Shown here piece after piece: positions 1 to 12,600 of a DNA stretch of 64,000 nucleotides. A program made the position numbers and the translations under genes. Location: NCBI GenBank assembly GCA_950097015.1, contig CATNEN010000001.1, positions 16,248,501 through 16,312,500 on the forward strand. Reading direction: 5' to 3'. The notes beneath the pieces are model-generated. The model was not told where the DNA came from and did no database searches. It was given only the letters and a program-made list of their open reading frames with translations. Positions within the stretch are counted from its first letter, which is position 1; each line of letters begins with the position of its first letter. Origin of the DNA: Macrostomum hystrix (lineage: Eukaryota > Platyhelminthes > Macrostomidae).

Positions 1-125
1 GTTATTAAAGGGGAGAAGAAAAGGGGAAAGGACAAGGGGGGAACAGGGAACAGGGGCCTAAAGGATAGGGGTCCTATTCCTACAGTTCGGCGGTCACCGC
101 CCCAATTGATCCTACCTCGCGCCTC

Positions 126-707
126 CTATTCTTCGGCCTCTTCCTTGATGGGCGTGCTTTCTGCTGGTCCCTCGCTAGCTCCTTCGCCTTCCATCTCTCT
201 CACCATGCGGCCGAGCGTGCTGTCCCCGGGCGGTGGCTCTTCGGCGATGCGATGTCCGTGGAGCCATTCACGCCAGTCCGGGTCTGCCGCTGACCTCAGG
301 GTGACCTCTGGCATCCCGATCCGGCGCATGACCAGCTGGTGCTCCAACTCTTCCTGTCCTGGGATCCTTTTGGCCTGCAACCAGGACGCGAGCTCATCGG
401 GGATGGTGATGCTCCAATCCTCTGGCGGGCTGTACTCCATCCACCGCAGGTTCCAAGGGAGGTTTGCTTCGTCTTCTCCCCTAGGCGGCAGAGGATCCCG
501 CTCCTCGCACCACGCCTGGGCCAGCCACCTAGATTCTGCCAGCTGGCAGGCAAGGGCGAGGTCGACGCCTGCTTGGGCCGCTCGGCCTAACATGGGTAGC
601 AGCCACAGGCGGACCATCAGCCAGGTCCTCTTCCCTGCCAGTTCGCGGCGATAGTCCGTGGCGGCCACCTCTAGCCACCACGCCAGGACGGTGCCAAAAC
701 TTGCCAT
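126..707 (-). CDS. unidentified 193-aa ORF, probably retroelement-derived
   Basis: An open frame from an ATG at 707 to a stop at 126 encodes 193 residues. I do not recognise a domain. It is rich in Trp, Glu, Arg and Pro, is GC-rich like the gag-protease frame upstream of it on the same strand, and starts about 150 bp after that frame ends. A polypurine-like stretch (about 798-845 on the plus strand) lies between them. By position and composition it is probably another product, or remnant, of the same retroelement. It shows no reverse transcriptase or integrase motif. It could be a chance frame in GC-rich DNA. Confidence 0.35.
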   Translation of the reverse strand: MASFGTVLAWWLEVAATDYRRELAGKRTWLMVRLWLLPMLGRAAQAGVDLALACQLAESRWLAQAWCEERDPLPPRGEDEANLPWNLRWMEYSPPEDWSITIPDELASWLQAKRIPGQEELEHQLVMRRIGMPEVTLRSAADPDWREWLHGHRIAEEPPPGDSTLGRMVREMEGEGASEGPAESTPIKEEAEE

Positions 708-855
708 GTCTCCGCTAGAAATGGAATATCTATCCCAAGAACGAAATGAATGTCTCCCCTACACGCGGCTCTCCCTCTAAATAGTATCAAGGCCAGAAGG
801 GGGGGGAAGAGAAGGGGGAGGGGGGAAAAATGGGGAGGGAGGAAGTTCCTCAGCC

Positions 856-2246
856 CTAAAAGGCAGGCTTCCGCCTGAGCGAGAAGGGAATAGACTGGCT
901 GTAGATAATTAGATTTCGCGAGTCAAAATCGAGAATGGCGTGATGGTGAGCCAACCAGGAAGCGCCTAGCAGGGGAGAGCAGTCGCCCTCGACCACAAGG
1001 AATAGCGTATCCAGTGCTTCGGCGCCAACCTGTAATTTGATTCTGACTTGCGCGAGTGCAACAATTGGTGTGCCATTGTAAGCAATCAGTGAAAATTGGG
1101 GGGGGGTTCGAATGGGAACTGTCGGATGATGGATGATAGCGAGTCCGGGAGCACATTGACCATAGATCCAGTGTCGATCAACAGGTCAAGGGGTGTCCCG
1201 TCCACCTCCAAGGCGACCCATACCTCGCTAAGCTTCTCAGAGCGGTTGGGGCGGGTGCGCACTCGGGTGGGGACTCGGCCGAGTGAATTCACTCGGACTT
1301 CGATGAGGGAGGCATCAACGGGGGGGCCTCGATCGCCCGAGCTGCCTGAGGCGCCTCCGGATAATCGAGCTGCCTCCAGTCGGCGGCCCCACTCCCGTTT
1401 CCCGAAGCTGCGCCTCCACGGTGCCTTCGCCGCGCCCACGGCCTCTCCTGCCTGTGGTGCCAGTGGTGTCCTGTGGTGTGCGGACAAGGAGGCAGGACCG
1501 GGGCCAGCTTCGGCTCTCACCTGCCGCACTCGGCGGCGCGGATCCCGTTCAGCTGCCATCTCAAATGCCTGGGTGGCGGCGCGCAGCTCAGCGGCAGCCG
1601 CCTCTACCGTGGCGAATTCTAGCCGCATAATGGGCGCCAACACCTCCGGGGGAGCCGTAATACCTTCTAGGAAGGAGGCCAGGAGGGCTTGCTCAAAGGG
1701 TGGGCCGCGGCCATTTGGATTGACCTGGGTGGCCACAGACCGCAGGCGGTCAGCGAACGAGGCGTATGACTCGCCTCTGTCCTGCTTAAGATTGCGCCCG
1801 CTAAGGAGCCGGGCATAGGGCGTGCAGGCGCCGCTGAGGGCCTCGGTCAGGTCTTGCACAAACCGCGGGTAGGTCACCCGGCGCGGTAGGCTCATGGCCT
1901 GGGTCAGAGGTTCGCCCCCTAGGTGAGCCAGGAGGGTGAGGATCTTTTCCTCCTCCGTCTCCAGCCCCTCGGCCTCGACTTTTAAATTGAACCGGCGCAG
2001 CCAGCGGGGAAACGAGTCTTTCGCCGACTCGAACGGCTCTAAGGCAATTTTAACCCGGTGGGCCCTAGCCCGTCGCGGCTTTAAGCGCTCCATCAGGGAG
2101 GCCAGGCGCTCCACTGGGTCTGCCGGCTGGGCTGCCGCGGTTGCTGGGGGCTCGGCTCGCGCTGCTGCTGCAGCGCGGCCTCTGGGTGGGCGGGCATTGC
2201 CAATGGCCTCCACCACCTCATCCTCCTGGTCGGACATGTCGACCAA
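856..2246 (-). pseudogene. LTR-retrotransposon gag-protease fragment with a frameshift at a poly-G run
   Basis: Minus strand, likely ATG at 2237. The first ~280 residues look like a Ty3-type Gag capsid region: charged, Ala/Arg-rich, with a PRWLRRFN stretch and a helical region ending in an LRAATQAFEMAAE segment. No CCHC knuckle is visible. Near the C-terminus is a retropepsin active site, LLIDTGSMVNVL (catalytic D-T-G). The frame stops at about 1086, but a different frame carries on at once after a run of nine G (1098-1106). That second frame contains the late retropepsin signature LLGASWL and ends at a TAG at 858-856. The break at the homopolymer may be decay or a sequencing error. No reverse transcriptase, RNase H or integrase follows, so this is a fragment. 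Confidence 0.75.
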
Positions 2247-2329
2247 AAGAGGAAATGAGGATTTTGCGAATTAAGAGGGGGTTGTCGCTAAAGCAACACT
2301 GGGGATGAGAAAGGGTGGGCTAAGCGGGA

Positions 2330-2894
2330 TGCTGCACACGACAGTGGCCGTGGCAAACTGAGCAAATGAGAAGGCCGACGAGCTGGCCAGACAAGCCTTG
2401 AGCCTCGACCAGCAGATTGACCAAGTCGGACCGACTGCGCACCGCCTCGCCGTGAGACACATGCTCCGCAGATGGAGAGCCACTCGAGACAATTGTCACC
2501 CGCACCCAAGACCTACCCCTGGCCACCAAGACCTGGACCGGTGGGGACAGGCTACGTTGTGCCAGCTCCGAGTGCTCCGCTCCTCACTCACGAGAGACAC
2601 GATGCTGCGCTTCGGCCTGGCCGACAACGACAGGTGCCCTGCCTGCAACGAACCGGACTCGGTGGCCCACCTTCTCCTCGACTGCCCAGCCTACCAACCT
2701 GCTCGCAGCGAGGCCTGGGGGAACGGCCCCATTGACCTGGAGAGGGTCCTGGAGAGCGACGCGGCCCGCATCTGCGCCCGCATCGGCATCTGGCCGTACG
2801 GCCCCGCCCATCGACGACGCCGGCGGGCGTACGACCCCCACCCGGCCATCTGCGGATGACCGGAGTAGGGAGTGAAGAGAGAGAGAGAGAGAGG
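2330..2894 (+). mobile_element. 3' end of a non-LTR (LINE) retrotransposon, 5' truncated
   Basis: The plus strand encodes the end of an RNase H domain (ANEKADELARQAL at about 2360-2400), followed by the C-terminal tail typical of Jockey/I-type LINE polymerases. That tail includes a Cys-His cluster, CPACNEPDSVAHLLLDCPAY, around 2636-2695. The frame closes at a TGA at 2857-2859, and a (GA)n stretch follows at about 2876-2894, like a simple 3' tail. A stop just upstream of the RNase H motif and the lack of reverse transcriptase show a dead, 5'-truncated copy. Confidence 0.7.
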
Positions 2895-3605
2895 AGGATT
2901 TGGACCAGGCCCTGCTGGTGGAGGTGGTCTAGGTGCCAGGCTGGCCAACATGCGAGGCATGATAGTCTACTGGGTTGCAGAGACTCTAGCTAGGAACGGT
3001 CTAGAAATGGATCTCCAAGACAGGCTTGAGAGGCTGGGTGTCGAGCTGATGGACGAAGATCTTGACCTAGATGGAGAGGCCGTGGTGATTGACATGAACG
3101 AGGCAGAGTTGAAGATAGACAGAGACTATCTGGCCGTCATGTTTGTGAAGAACTGGGACCAGCGTTTTCCCACCACTATCTCCATTGCCGCAGGGCTGGC
3201 TTCAAGTTCTCCTCCGGCCACAACCACAGTGCAGAAGGCATACGGGTCATTCCATATAACTTGGACAAAAAATTGAAATTTTTTTCTTCCTATTCTAGTG
3301 TTTTTAATGACTTTTATTGTAACTATATATATTTAGCCAATAAGTTCTGATTTTGATAATTAGTTTTAAAAGAGGTATCTGCTCTTTTTTGCTTTCAAAC
3401 TATGATTAAATTCTTACACATGTAATTTAGAAATTGTACCACATCTTTACTATTTAATGGAACAATAACTATTGGTGGAGTGATCAGTGGAATAATCAGA
3501 TCATGTAGTACATATGCTCTTTTTACCCATTTCAATATTAGAATATTTTTCAGTTTGTATAGAAACATCATGTATTTTGTATAAAAGTTAGTCAGCTGTA
3601 TGAAT

Positions 3606-3811
3606 GTTACGACCAGAATGTTTAAAATGCATTCAGTTCTACTCATTGAAGTGGAAGTTATTATAGGGTGCAGGGTACACTTAAAAAACTCATTCCTTAT
3701 GGTGTCAGTATTGTCAGAAATTTTTAGACTGCCACATTTTTCCATTGAGGCTAAAAACTGCTTGTTACGACCTGAATGTTGTGGTCGTAACATCCTCCTT
3801 CTGGTCGTAAC
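3606..3811. repeat. left subterminal GTTACGACC motifs of element A
   Basis: GTTACGACC occurs at 3606 and 3764 in plus orientation, and as GGTCGTAAC at 3783 and 3803. The plus copies are followed by AGAATGTT or TGAATGTT. They are candidate transposase binding sites by position, since the same motif recurs near the right end. Confidence 0.6.
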
Positions 3812-4900
3812 ATAGACGTTTGTATGCTATTATTCTGTGATATAATGTCAATATAATTATTCTCACAGCTCAATCCCCTTCTCGATTCAACATATGATGC
3901 AAACTATTCGTTCTATAGTCATATAAGTTACATTCTTCAGCTAGTAAGCTCTTTAAGCTCTTGCAAGCTCTTAAATTAAACAATTATGGTGAAAACGAGC
4001 GCGGAAAACTCTCGGAATTTTCGTCGTCGAGCTGGCGATGTCCTTCAAGCCTCCGAGCGAGAGCGCAGTCGAGTGCGGCGTCAGTTCGCAGACAGCGCAG
4101 ATATTGCGAAGCAGCGTGCACAAGCAAGGGAGCGAATGAAAAAGATGCGCCAGCGTCACCTGCGGTACGAATCTGATTGTATTTAAGTTGTTACAGCTAT
4201 GCAGTCAAACAGTTTATGTTTTATTTATAGCTAGCTTACAACAAATAACTGTAGATCGCCAATATCAAGAAGAATCACTTCTGGTCTGCAAGCTTATCAG
4301 TCCGAGCTACTTACCGTTCGCCTCTCTCTACAATGCAAGCACTTACTGAAGCTGCTCAATCCGAGGCTCCTGCCGAGCCACCGGTGAATCATGCACTTGA
4401 AGGAAATCCTTCAGCAACGTCGGCAAGCCAAACTGCAATTTAAATTGTAGTTGGAACATGGGTGCTCGTGAACTACAATGAGTTGAAATACCCTGGCGAA
4501 GTCACCAAAATTAGGAAGTCGGATGATAGTGCCACTGAGTACCGGGTCAACGTCATGGCCAAGTCTGGTGACCGCCATTTCATGTGGCCTAAGAAGAAGG
4601 ACGAAATTTATTATTATCAAGTAGATATAATTTAGGAAATTAGCCCACCAACTCCTGTCGACAGGCGGGGCCACTTCCATTTTGATGGTCTTCCATGAAC
4701 TTATTCTTCCAACTTATGCTTCTTATGCTTGCCACAACTTCTGACTATTCAGTGATGAAAATATTGGTCTGAAATGGTTGATAACACAAAAAATAGCTAT
4801 TCTATTATTCATTTATTATTCAAAGGTAGAAATTTGCCAAGGGATAGTACTTTGTTGATCTGAAATGAAAAAAAAATTAGAAGTCGGTAGTTTGAAATTT

Positions 4901-5277
4901 GTTACAACCGCAATGTTACAACTGCAAGGTTTAAAACAAGTTTAATAGTTCAAAGAGTTGTTATGCAATTATTATGTGCACTATTTTTTCTTGTTGTAAT
5001 AACATTTCAACACATTATTATTCATTACAGTGCCTCTAAGATTTGTAGATTGAGTAAATTCACGAACACAAAAGACATCCTTCAACTGTTTCGATTTCTC
5101 TTGTTACGACCATCATGTAACTTAGCCTTCAATTTATTTTGTTATCATTAGTCAAATGAGTAAAACAATTTTTTTTGTGTAACAGACATATTTTGCTTTT
5201 AGAATGACTCAAATATAAACGATTTTAGCTTATTATAGGGACTAATTCATGAGCTTGTATGTAAAAATGTTACGACC
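4901..5277. repeat. right subterminal GTTACGACC motifs of element A
   Basis: GTTACGACC followed by ATCAT occurs at 5103 and 5269, and a diverged copy GTTACAACC at 4901. They mirror the left-end motif set of element A. Confidence 0.55.
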
Positions 5278-5297
5278 ATCATTATATGGAATGACCC

Positions 5298-5938
5298 ATA
5301 CCGCTTGTACGAAGCCAGCGGTGTGGAGAGATCTCCAAGAAGTGGTTAAAGAGATCAGCAGCAAAGGCATCCTAAAGAAAGACCTTGCGGAGTACCTCTG
5401 CGATAAGTTTGGCAGATCAGCCATCAGGGAAGACATGCAGGCGACAATCGACCACCTGGCAGACTTCCCTGACGAGATCAAGCCGAGAAGTGAGCCTAAG
5501 AATTTCCCCAAGCTCATCTGCATGCTGACAGATGTGCCCTGCCCTGCTGCTAAGGGCAAGATTCTGAAATGGGATAAAGAACCAGTCCTTGAAGTGATCA
5601 GGAAGGCCACAATCAAGAAGTGAGGGCCGACTCCCTCACTCAACTGGCAGCACCTGGTTTAATAGAGGTGCTGTCTCTGCAGTGGTCTGTTTTTCTTTCT
5701 TTTCTCTTGATTCCTCATTCCCTTTTCTGCTCACAGTTCTACTCACATATGGAAACCCAGCACTCTCCAAATACAAATTTGCTTCATTCCAATCAATTTT
5801 ATTTCATTTTATTTCACTTTATTCTATTCAATTTAACTTAATTTCAATTTATTTCACTTGTTTTGTTTGTACTGCACCACCCTGATGGTGTTCCGAACTG
5901 TTAATGCCCTCTGACACACAAACCCATACAAAAAGCCT
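5298..5938. other. flank between elements A and B
   Basis: Apart from the right-hand part of the split reading frame (to 5623), this stretch is AT-rich, with TTTATTTCA-like runs at about 5780-5870. I see no gene or RNA in it. Confidence 0.4.
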
Positions 5939-5983
5939 CTCATTATCCATAGTCAGGAAGGTGGCCTCTGAGGCGGAAAATTC

Positions 5984-6165
5984 CGGCGCACACAAAGGGT
6001 CTCGGAGCACATCGGCGCACAAGCGCGGCGCACACAAAGGGTCTCGGCGCACATCGGCGCACAAGCGCGGCGCACACAAAGGGTCTCGGCGCACATTGGC
6101 GCACAAGTGCGGCGCACACAAAGGGTCTCGGCGCACATTGGCCCATAAGCTGCAGTACACACTAT
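5984..6165 (+). repeat. left subterminal repeat array of element B
   Basis: About four copies of a ~42-bp unit are built from GGCGCACACAAAGGGTCTC followed by GGCGCACAT and GGCGCACAA blocks. The array begins 19 bp inside the terminal repeat. Related GGCGCACA blocks lie at the right end, so they are probable transposase binding sites. Because the unit is a multiple of three, both strands are open here, but this is not a gene. Confidence 0.75.
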
Positions 6166-6672
6166 AAATTCCTAGAAGTCGTAATTTGTCGTAAATTGCA
6201 TATTTGTTATTCTAACGGCATTTTTCAAATATTGAAATTGTTCATAATTTTTGAAATCGTATGATTGAACATCTTGTATCATTGTCGTAACTCGTAAATA
6301 TTTTTCGTATTTCCTGTTTCCTATCAACTGTCCGAACTGTGTTACAACTTACAATTACTGCTTTCGTTTCAATTCAGTTTTTTTCAATATTACATATATT
6401 TGCTTGGCTTAGTAATTTGCTTGTATAGTATATATATATATATATATTTAATAACATCATTTCTGCGACTCTTATAGTTATATGCTCTAATGCAATGCGA
6501 CTCTAATATTATTCTTATGACTCTTACTTGTCTTGCTTGCTTGTCAGTTTAGTTTTTGTATTATAGTAAGTAGTTTAAGTAACTAAGTTCTTCATTATTT
6601 TGATTTGAAAGTGTCCATTCATATTCTATATCTCAAGCTTATTCCTAAAACTAAGTACTTTTAAAGAAAGCT

Positions 6673-9600
6673 ATGTCTCAGTCTCAGCAGACTGATTCCT
6701 CTGATTCATCTGATTCTGAGGCTGAGAGTCGTGAAGATGGCACTCATTGTGAACAAAGTCCAAGACCAGGACCAGGACCAGGTGAGCTGAGCTAAGCACT
6801 GAGTTTGTATTAGCTATTAATTAGTGTAAAATACCACGTTAGTCAACAAAACCTAATTTTGGTATGGTTTCATTCAAAGCTTCACAACTTTTACAAACTA
6901 TAAAACTATAACAAGAACTTGGTCTCAAAAGAAAGTAGACAAAATTTCACATCTTTTGACATATTGCATTTAAAAGTCTAATTGGTATTTGCTGAACAGT
7001 ATCCATTTTAGTAGACTTTTTTTGACAAAAATTGCAGAAATTAAAAAGGCAAGAAAAAGTGACTTTCAAAAAATGGACACTGCTTTCTTGCCAGGCAACA
7101 GATTACAACAAGTGACCACTTCTCTGACTAAAAACAAGCTAGGCTTTCATGAACTCATGATTCTTTTTTGTGCTCTCAGGACCAAAAACATTCATGCAAT
7201 GGATTGCAAAGTTTAAAAACATGTTTTTCACCTAAAATTTGTTGACTAACATGGTATTTTACACTATATAATTTTTATTGTGTTGTATAATTATAATAAT
7301 GTATAATTTTTTTTAATTGTGGCCTGTGGGCAAGAATGTGAATACTATATAATCTACTAGTTTCATTTAAACATTTCTATATTGTATACAAATTAGCAAA
7401 TATTAATTTTTCATTTTATAAAATTTTAAGCAGTTACAGAATGATGAATGAATCATACTGATATTGAGTTAAGAGTCTGTTAGACACTATGTGGGTAGTA
7501 GTGGTTGTGGAATTTCAATGTTACCAAAGCAGACTCTTCACAATTTTTGAAGTTGTTTTAAAAAATATGTTTTAAGTTCAAGAGTTATTAAAGCATTTCT
7601 TTACTTCTTCATAACATCATGTTACTTTTATATTATTAATTAACAGAATCTATTTCTCCTGCTCCTGTGCAGGCCCATGGACTAGCTGGTCCATGGGCAA
7701 GACTATTTGGAAAACGAGCTATGGACATAGACTCTTCCAACTCTCGTGCCACTGGACCCATAACATCCAAAGATGAACCACCATCCAAGAAAAGACGAGT
7801 TACTTGCAATGTCCATTACTGCTTGAATTGCCTCAGGGCTGGAAAGATCATTGTGCAATGCCGATTGTACCGAGGGAATGAGTCGTCGAAGAAACGGCAC
7901 ATTGCACACCATCATACAGATGCCAAGGGCACTGTTCTGCAGCGCCCAGAGTTTGGCTCGCAAGACAGTCTGCTGGTGCAGCAGCTGCTGCGGTCCAGGA
8001 CAGATGACATAGTACAGGAAGAAGCTTCCGAAGCGACTGAAAGTAATGCGCCTGACAACACTGGAGAGTCAGAGCTGGAGATAACTGCTGCCGACATTCC
8101 TGCTCCCATCAACCTAGCTGGTGACGTTAGAAATCATGTGTCTGCAGCTGATGTACAAGAATCGACATATAACTTTGGAGTAGGACGCATGCGCTTCCCA
8201 TCGGGAGTTTCCTGCATCTCAGGATCTGGAATCGAGGGTGTTAATGAGTTGGAGTCTTCAACTGCCAGCCTATCAGCGATGATGAAGTTGCTAGCAGAGC
8301 AGAATGAGCAACTGGCGAAGCAGTCGCAGCAGATTGCCAATCTGAGCGATGTTATTGCGAAGCAGTCGCAGGAAATTGCTAATCTTAGCACTAGATTGGC
8401 AAAGCTGTCAGCTCAGGGGCTTTCGGCCACAGAATCCGTTCCTACGCCAGCAGTTGGTCGAGCCTCAGTGCTGTCTACCGAGAAGTACGCTTGCTTGGCT
8501 GATCTTCTCAAGCACCATTATGTTGGTGTATGTCCAGTGGAAGAAGACTATATCGTTTACTGTGTGCCATGCTTCCAGTTGGCCCGCCAGTCGCGCGATG
8601 TCTCTGAAACAATGTCAGTTGAGGGTGTGCATCGTCTTATGTAAGTTTAGGACAATAAGTTTTTGGCCTCCAAGATCTATTTATTATAATTCATTTACAG
8701 AAAAACAATTTATACTTTATTCACAGAAACCCCTCATCTAAAGGATCAATTGGCACGGGCCTATTTGTCAACGCAGCGAAGATGGAGAAGCTGCATAATG
8801 ACCACTCAGCCTTCTGCAAATTCCGCTACGGGATTCTGAGCCACATGTCTGGAGCGAATAGCAGAGATCACCATTTTGCTGTTGATCTGCAGAATAATGA
8901 GGAGAAGCGAAACACTCTAAATCAGACGGTCGTTCGGAATATTATTCGAACTGCAGATCTACTCATCGAGACGGCGACTGCGGCCATGCATTACGAGCTG
9001 TTTATCAGTCATTTGGAGGCGTGTGAAGCCGAAGTTGGAAACATCGGACACGGATTGTGAGGGTTTTGCTGTTTCCGTTCACTTAGCCTATAAACATTGC
9101 CTACTAACTGGCTTTGCATTATTCACCCGTTCCAACTATATAGCCAATTCTGCAAGGAAATGTGGCGCCTGCTCGAGGTCTGCGTCGACAGGAGCACCAG
9201 CCAGTTTCTGCGCGCACCCCTGCCATCAACGGGTCTCCCGCCGCTCATCTGCCTCACCTGCGACAAAAGCACGCCGTCGCGCATCACTAACCAAGCGGTG
9301 ATGGTGTTGGCCAGGTAGAATTACCTCGCATCGCATTACTGAAGACATGATTTCTCCTAATCCCTACTGCCTCTCAGAATAATTATTTAAGAGCGAAATT
9401 CCTGCAATTCACAGGGATCAATCTGGTGAAGCTTTGGCTATCCCGGCTGGCGCACCTCCGATTTACGATAGCGGTATGGACGCAGGAGGCGAAGCCCTAA
9501 CCAAATTGCTGTTGGAGACGGTACGAGTATTCGATCCTCCCTTGCGCAGTATCGTCGGCGTCGTTGCCGATGGTCAGTACATCTACAATCGGCCGTTCGC

Positions 9601-12600
9601 AGATGCGTTGCGCAGGCAGTTGAATATCGACGTCGATGACAAGGAGTTTGTGCCCATCAGCTGGGATGCGGCGCACTATTTGAACCTGGCGGTCACCGAT
9701 GTCCGCGATGGCCGAAACCCCAACGGAGAGTTCTTCAGCCGGTTTGTAAAGCGGGCCAACGAATTTTCCCACCAGTTTGGTCGAGGCCGGGGCTTTGCCG
9801 CTTTAGAAGAAGCGACGGAGGAGGGTGCCAGGTGCATCTCCTCATTTGCGACACATCGCTTCGCCAGCTCAGCTATGAAGCAGTGGGAGGCCATCGCGTC
9901 TTCTTATGGTGTAAGTAATGGCTGCCATAAAAATCGATACTCGATACTCGATACTCGCATTAGTATTACAGGGTATTTCCCAACGGTGTTACACACTAGT
10001 TCGGAAAAGTGTCATATATAATTTTTTAATCAAATAACTCACAACTAAGCTTAGGAAATTGTGATATTATGTTCTGTTATGTTATTATTGTTTAATTTAG
10101 TATAATTTGTTTTACTTTAGACCTATTTATTCCAGTTTTTATTACTTTTTAAATTCGAAAAATACTGTAAACAATGTAAAACTCCATGTCCAAAAATATG
10201 GTAGCCTAGTTCCCTGTCTATAAAAACGTGACTATATGTTCATTTCTTATTGCTTCTATGTTGTATTCAGCCACTCATATGTTATACCTGATTGCACAAC
10301 CGTTATTTCTAGTTTCTAAACAGTTTTGACGGAATTTTAAAGGTTCCTAGCATGTCCTACAAAATGTGTCATCTGAGCGACGCTAGACATGCGTAAATTG
10401 AAGTCAGATATTTAAGCTATGGAAAGTGTATTAAACAAAGGCATTGGCTTAAATAATTGTCATGCTGTATAGTCTAATGTCTGGTCTCACCCTGTGACTC
10501 GTTGAGGAATATAGTTTTTTCACAAACTCAAACATTTTTACGTTTTTTCGTGTACAGTTTTTGTCATCTGAGCGACGCAAGAAAAATTAAATTTTTTATT
10601 ACACAGTCAAACTAAAGAAAGAAGTAGAATTTTATTCTTAATTGAGAATAAATTTTGATTATAATGACGTATGATTTGACTATGAATATATTTGGATTCA
10701 ACTAAAAAGTTGACAATACACCAGTTTGTGTCATCTAAGCGACGTCATCTGAGCGACGTCGCTCAGATGACGTCGCTCATATGACATACCAAAGTGTGCA
10801 AATTAGGTTGGATTTATAGCCTTTATGTTAGTCATTCCAGCTACATCAGAATGCCAGAGAATCCCGAGCTCAAGAAGATGCGGCAGTTAGCCTACCGACA
10901 ACGAAAAAAGGAGGATGACAATTGGAGAAAGAAGCGAAATGAGACAAGCAAAAAGAGCTATCATGAAAAGAAGATGGGGCCCATGACAGAGCGCGACTGG
11001 CGTATGAAACGTCGTGTCTGGAAGAAAAATCAGAAAAAGTGCCGACTGCAAAAGAAGTCTAAACTCGAGCAGGAGACACTGCAGCCTCTGAATTTTGCTA
11101 ATGGTGAACATACGTCCGACTCTGACACCAGTGTTAATACGGTGCCACTCGTGTCTGTCGATGTCCAAGTAAGCACACCAAAAACTACAAAAAGAGGGCG
11201 TGAACGTCATTCTGGTGCTGGCCGCACCTTGGAGGGGACACCCCGAGGGACCGTGCGAAACGTCACGCCAGCTTCATTGGCAGCACAGCGTCGTGAAAAG
11301 CGCAAAACTGAGCAGCGGATTCACAGACTGCGCTCAGAGCTAGCTAAGTACAAACGGTACTACTGGCGCTTGTACACGAGAGCTAATCGGCAAAAAAAGG
11401 TATGCATTGCCAGTACACACGTGTAGGACTGTGGCAGCTTCGACTGTCATGGCAGAGCGAGTCATGCAGACCAGGCAGCGTGGCGTTCGGTGTCCAGTGG
11501 CCATCATGCCATCATGCGCGAAAAGCTACAGGCACATGAGGTGTTTCTGCAGCACCTGCGAGAAGTGAAGACAAAGCGCCCAGTGATGCGCCTGACAGTG
11601 GCTCTGCTCAACCGATCGCGAAAAATACTACGAATGGGCGGAGCAGCTGGGGTAAAGAGGAAATTTTTATCTTACATTTATTTTGGACAGTTGCGCAACT
11701 AGGATTTTTTAATTTTTTGTCGGTCTCCAAGCAAGCAAGTGAAGTTGCATTTAAAGCATAATTTGAATCATTTTCAGGTAACATTTTATAAATCTGTTGC
11801 ACTTCTCACAGGCCCGCAGCGCTCGCTACCTGGTTCGCTTGTTGGCCGTCGACCCCAGGACGGCCAAGAAGCATGAGCAACCACGACCAGTGGAAGAGCT
11901 GCCAGCCAGTGCCCAAAGACGACAGTATGTCGAGTCATTCTTCTGTCGTGACGAGAATTCCCGCCTCGCTGCTGGGAAGCGTGATACGGTCACACGAAAC
12001 AAGGTCAAACAGCAGAAGCGGTACTTAAACTTCAGCATTGCCATTCTGTACAGCAAGTACGTTGCCGAAGTTGGTGAAGAGGTGGCTGTCAGCGCTACGA
12101 CTTTCTACCGTTGGCGGCCATTTTATGTTGTGTGGCCTCAGCTGAATGACCGGAGCCAATGCATGTGCATGCCATGTGCCAACATGAGGGTAAATTTAAG
12201 ACCAAACATCATAGGATTGTAAGTGCATGAAATGAAATTATAATAAATTTGAATGCTAATTTTCTCTGCATTTTTTACAGCTTCTGGTCGATGGCCTCTA
12301 TGCACGCCAGTTACTGCGATGCCGTGGTCTTGACGATCTTGTGGAAAAGATTGTTTGCCGAAGCGACAGCACTGACTGCATGTATGGCAGATGCAACCTC
12401 TGTTGCGACCGGACTGTGCGGGCAGCTGAAGGCCCGCTCAGTGATGCCCAGTTGAATAGCTCAGTGCGCTACCATGAGTGGGGTGAATCGGGCGGGTACA
12501 ATGGTGTTGTCTGCATGCAGGTAAAAATGAAAATTATCAGTATTATTACCTTGAGGAGCCTACTGGTCCAATGAAATCTGAAGTATTTACTAAATATTAC

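Larger units (their letters stand above)
3244..5297 (+). mobile_element. element A: internally deleted DNA transposon, relative of element C
   Basis: Terminal inverted repeats GGGTCATTCCATATAA at 3244-3259 and, inverted, at 5282-5297 are perfect over 16 bp. They are flanked by the 4-bp target duplication ATAC (3240-3243 and 5298-5301). Inside are a short N-terminal exon (ATG 3986, basic, Arg/Lys-rich, donor-like CTGCG-GTACGA near 4166) and a C-terminal piece (about 4447-4635). The C-terminal piece has VGTWVLVNYNELKYPGEV and FMWPKKKDE, matching in layout the C-terminal Tudor/SH3-like module of element C. The catalytic middle is missing and a TAA interrupts the C-terminal part at about 4441, so the copy is non-autonomous. 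The motif GTTACGACC recurs near both ends. Confidence 0.8.
2941..5623 (+). pseudogene. unidentified reading frame split by element A
   Basis: Two coding-like segments flank element A. The left part (about 2941-3243) is acidic and leucine-rich, with an LERLGVELMDEDLDLDGEAV stretch and KNWDQRFPTTISIAAGLASS near its end. The right part (about 5302-5623) is lysine-rich, with KEISSKGILKKDLAEYLCDK, and ends in a TGA at 5621-5623. I recognise neither part. Removing element A and one copy of its ATAC duplication leaves the two parts one frame apart, so either a small indel or an intron lies at the junction. It may be a captured gene fragment or part of another element. Confidence 0.35.

Noticed and set aside
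2872-3276. Continuation of the LINE protein beyond its stop
   Set aside because: It starts in the GA-repeat tail and has different composition. It is treated as separate sequence interrupted by element A.
11400-11426. A 27-bp intron in the element C transposase that would remove the in-frame TAG
   Set aside because: Too short compared with the other introns (74-160 bp). A 75-bp intron (11400-11474) also keeps phase and is preferred.
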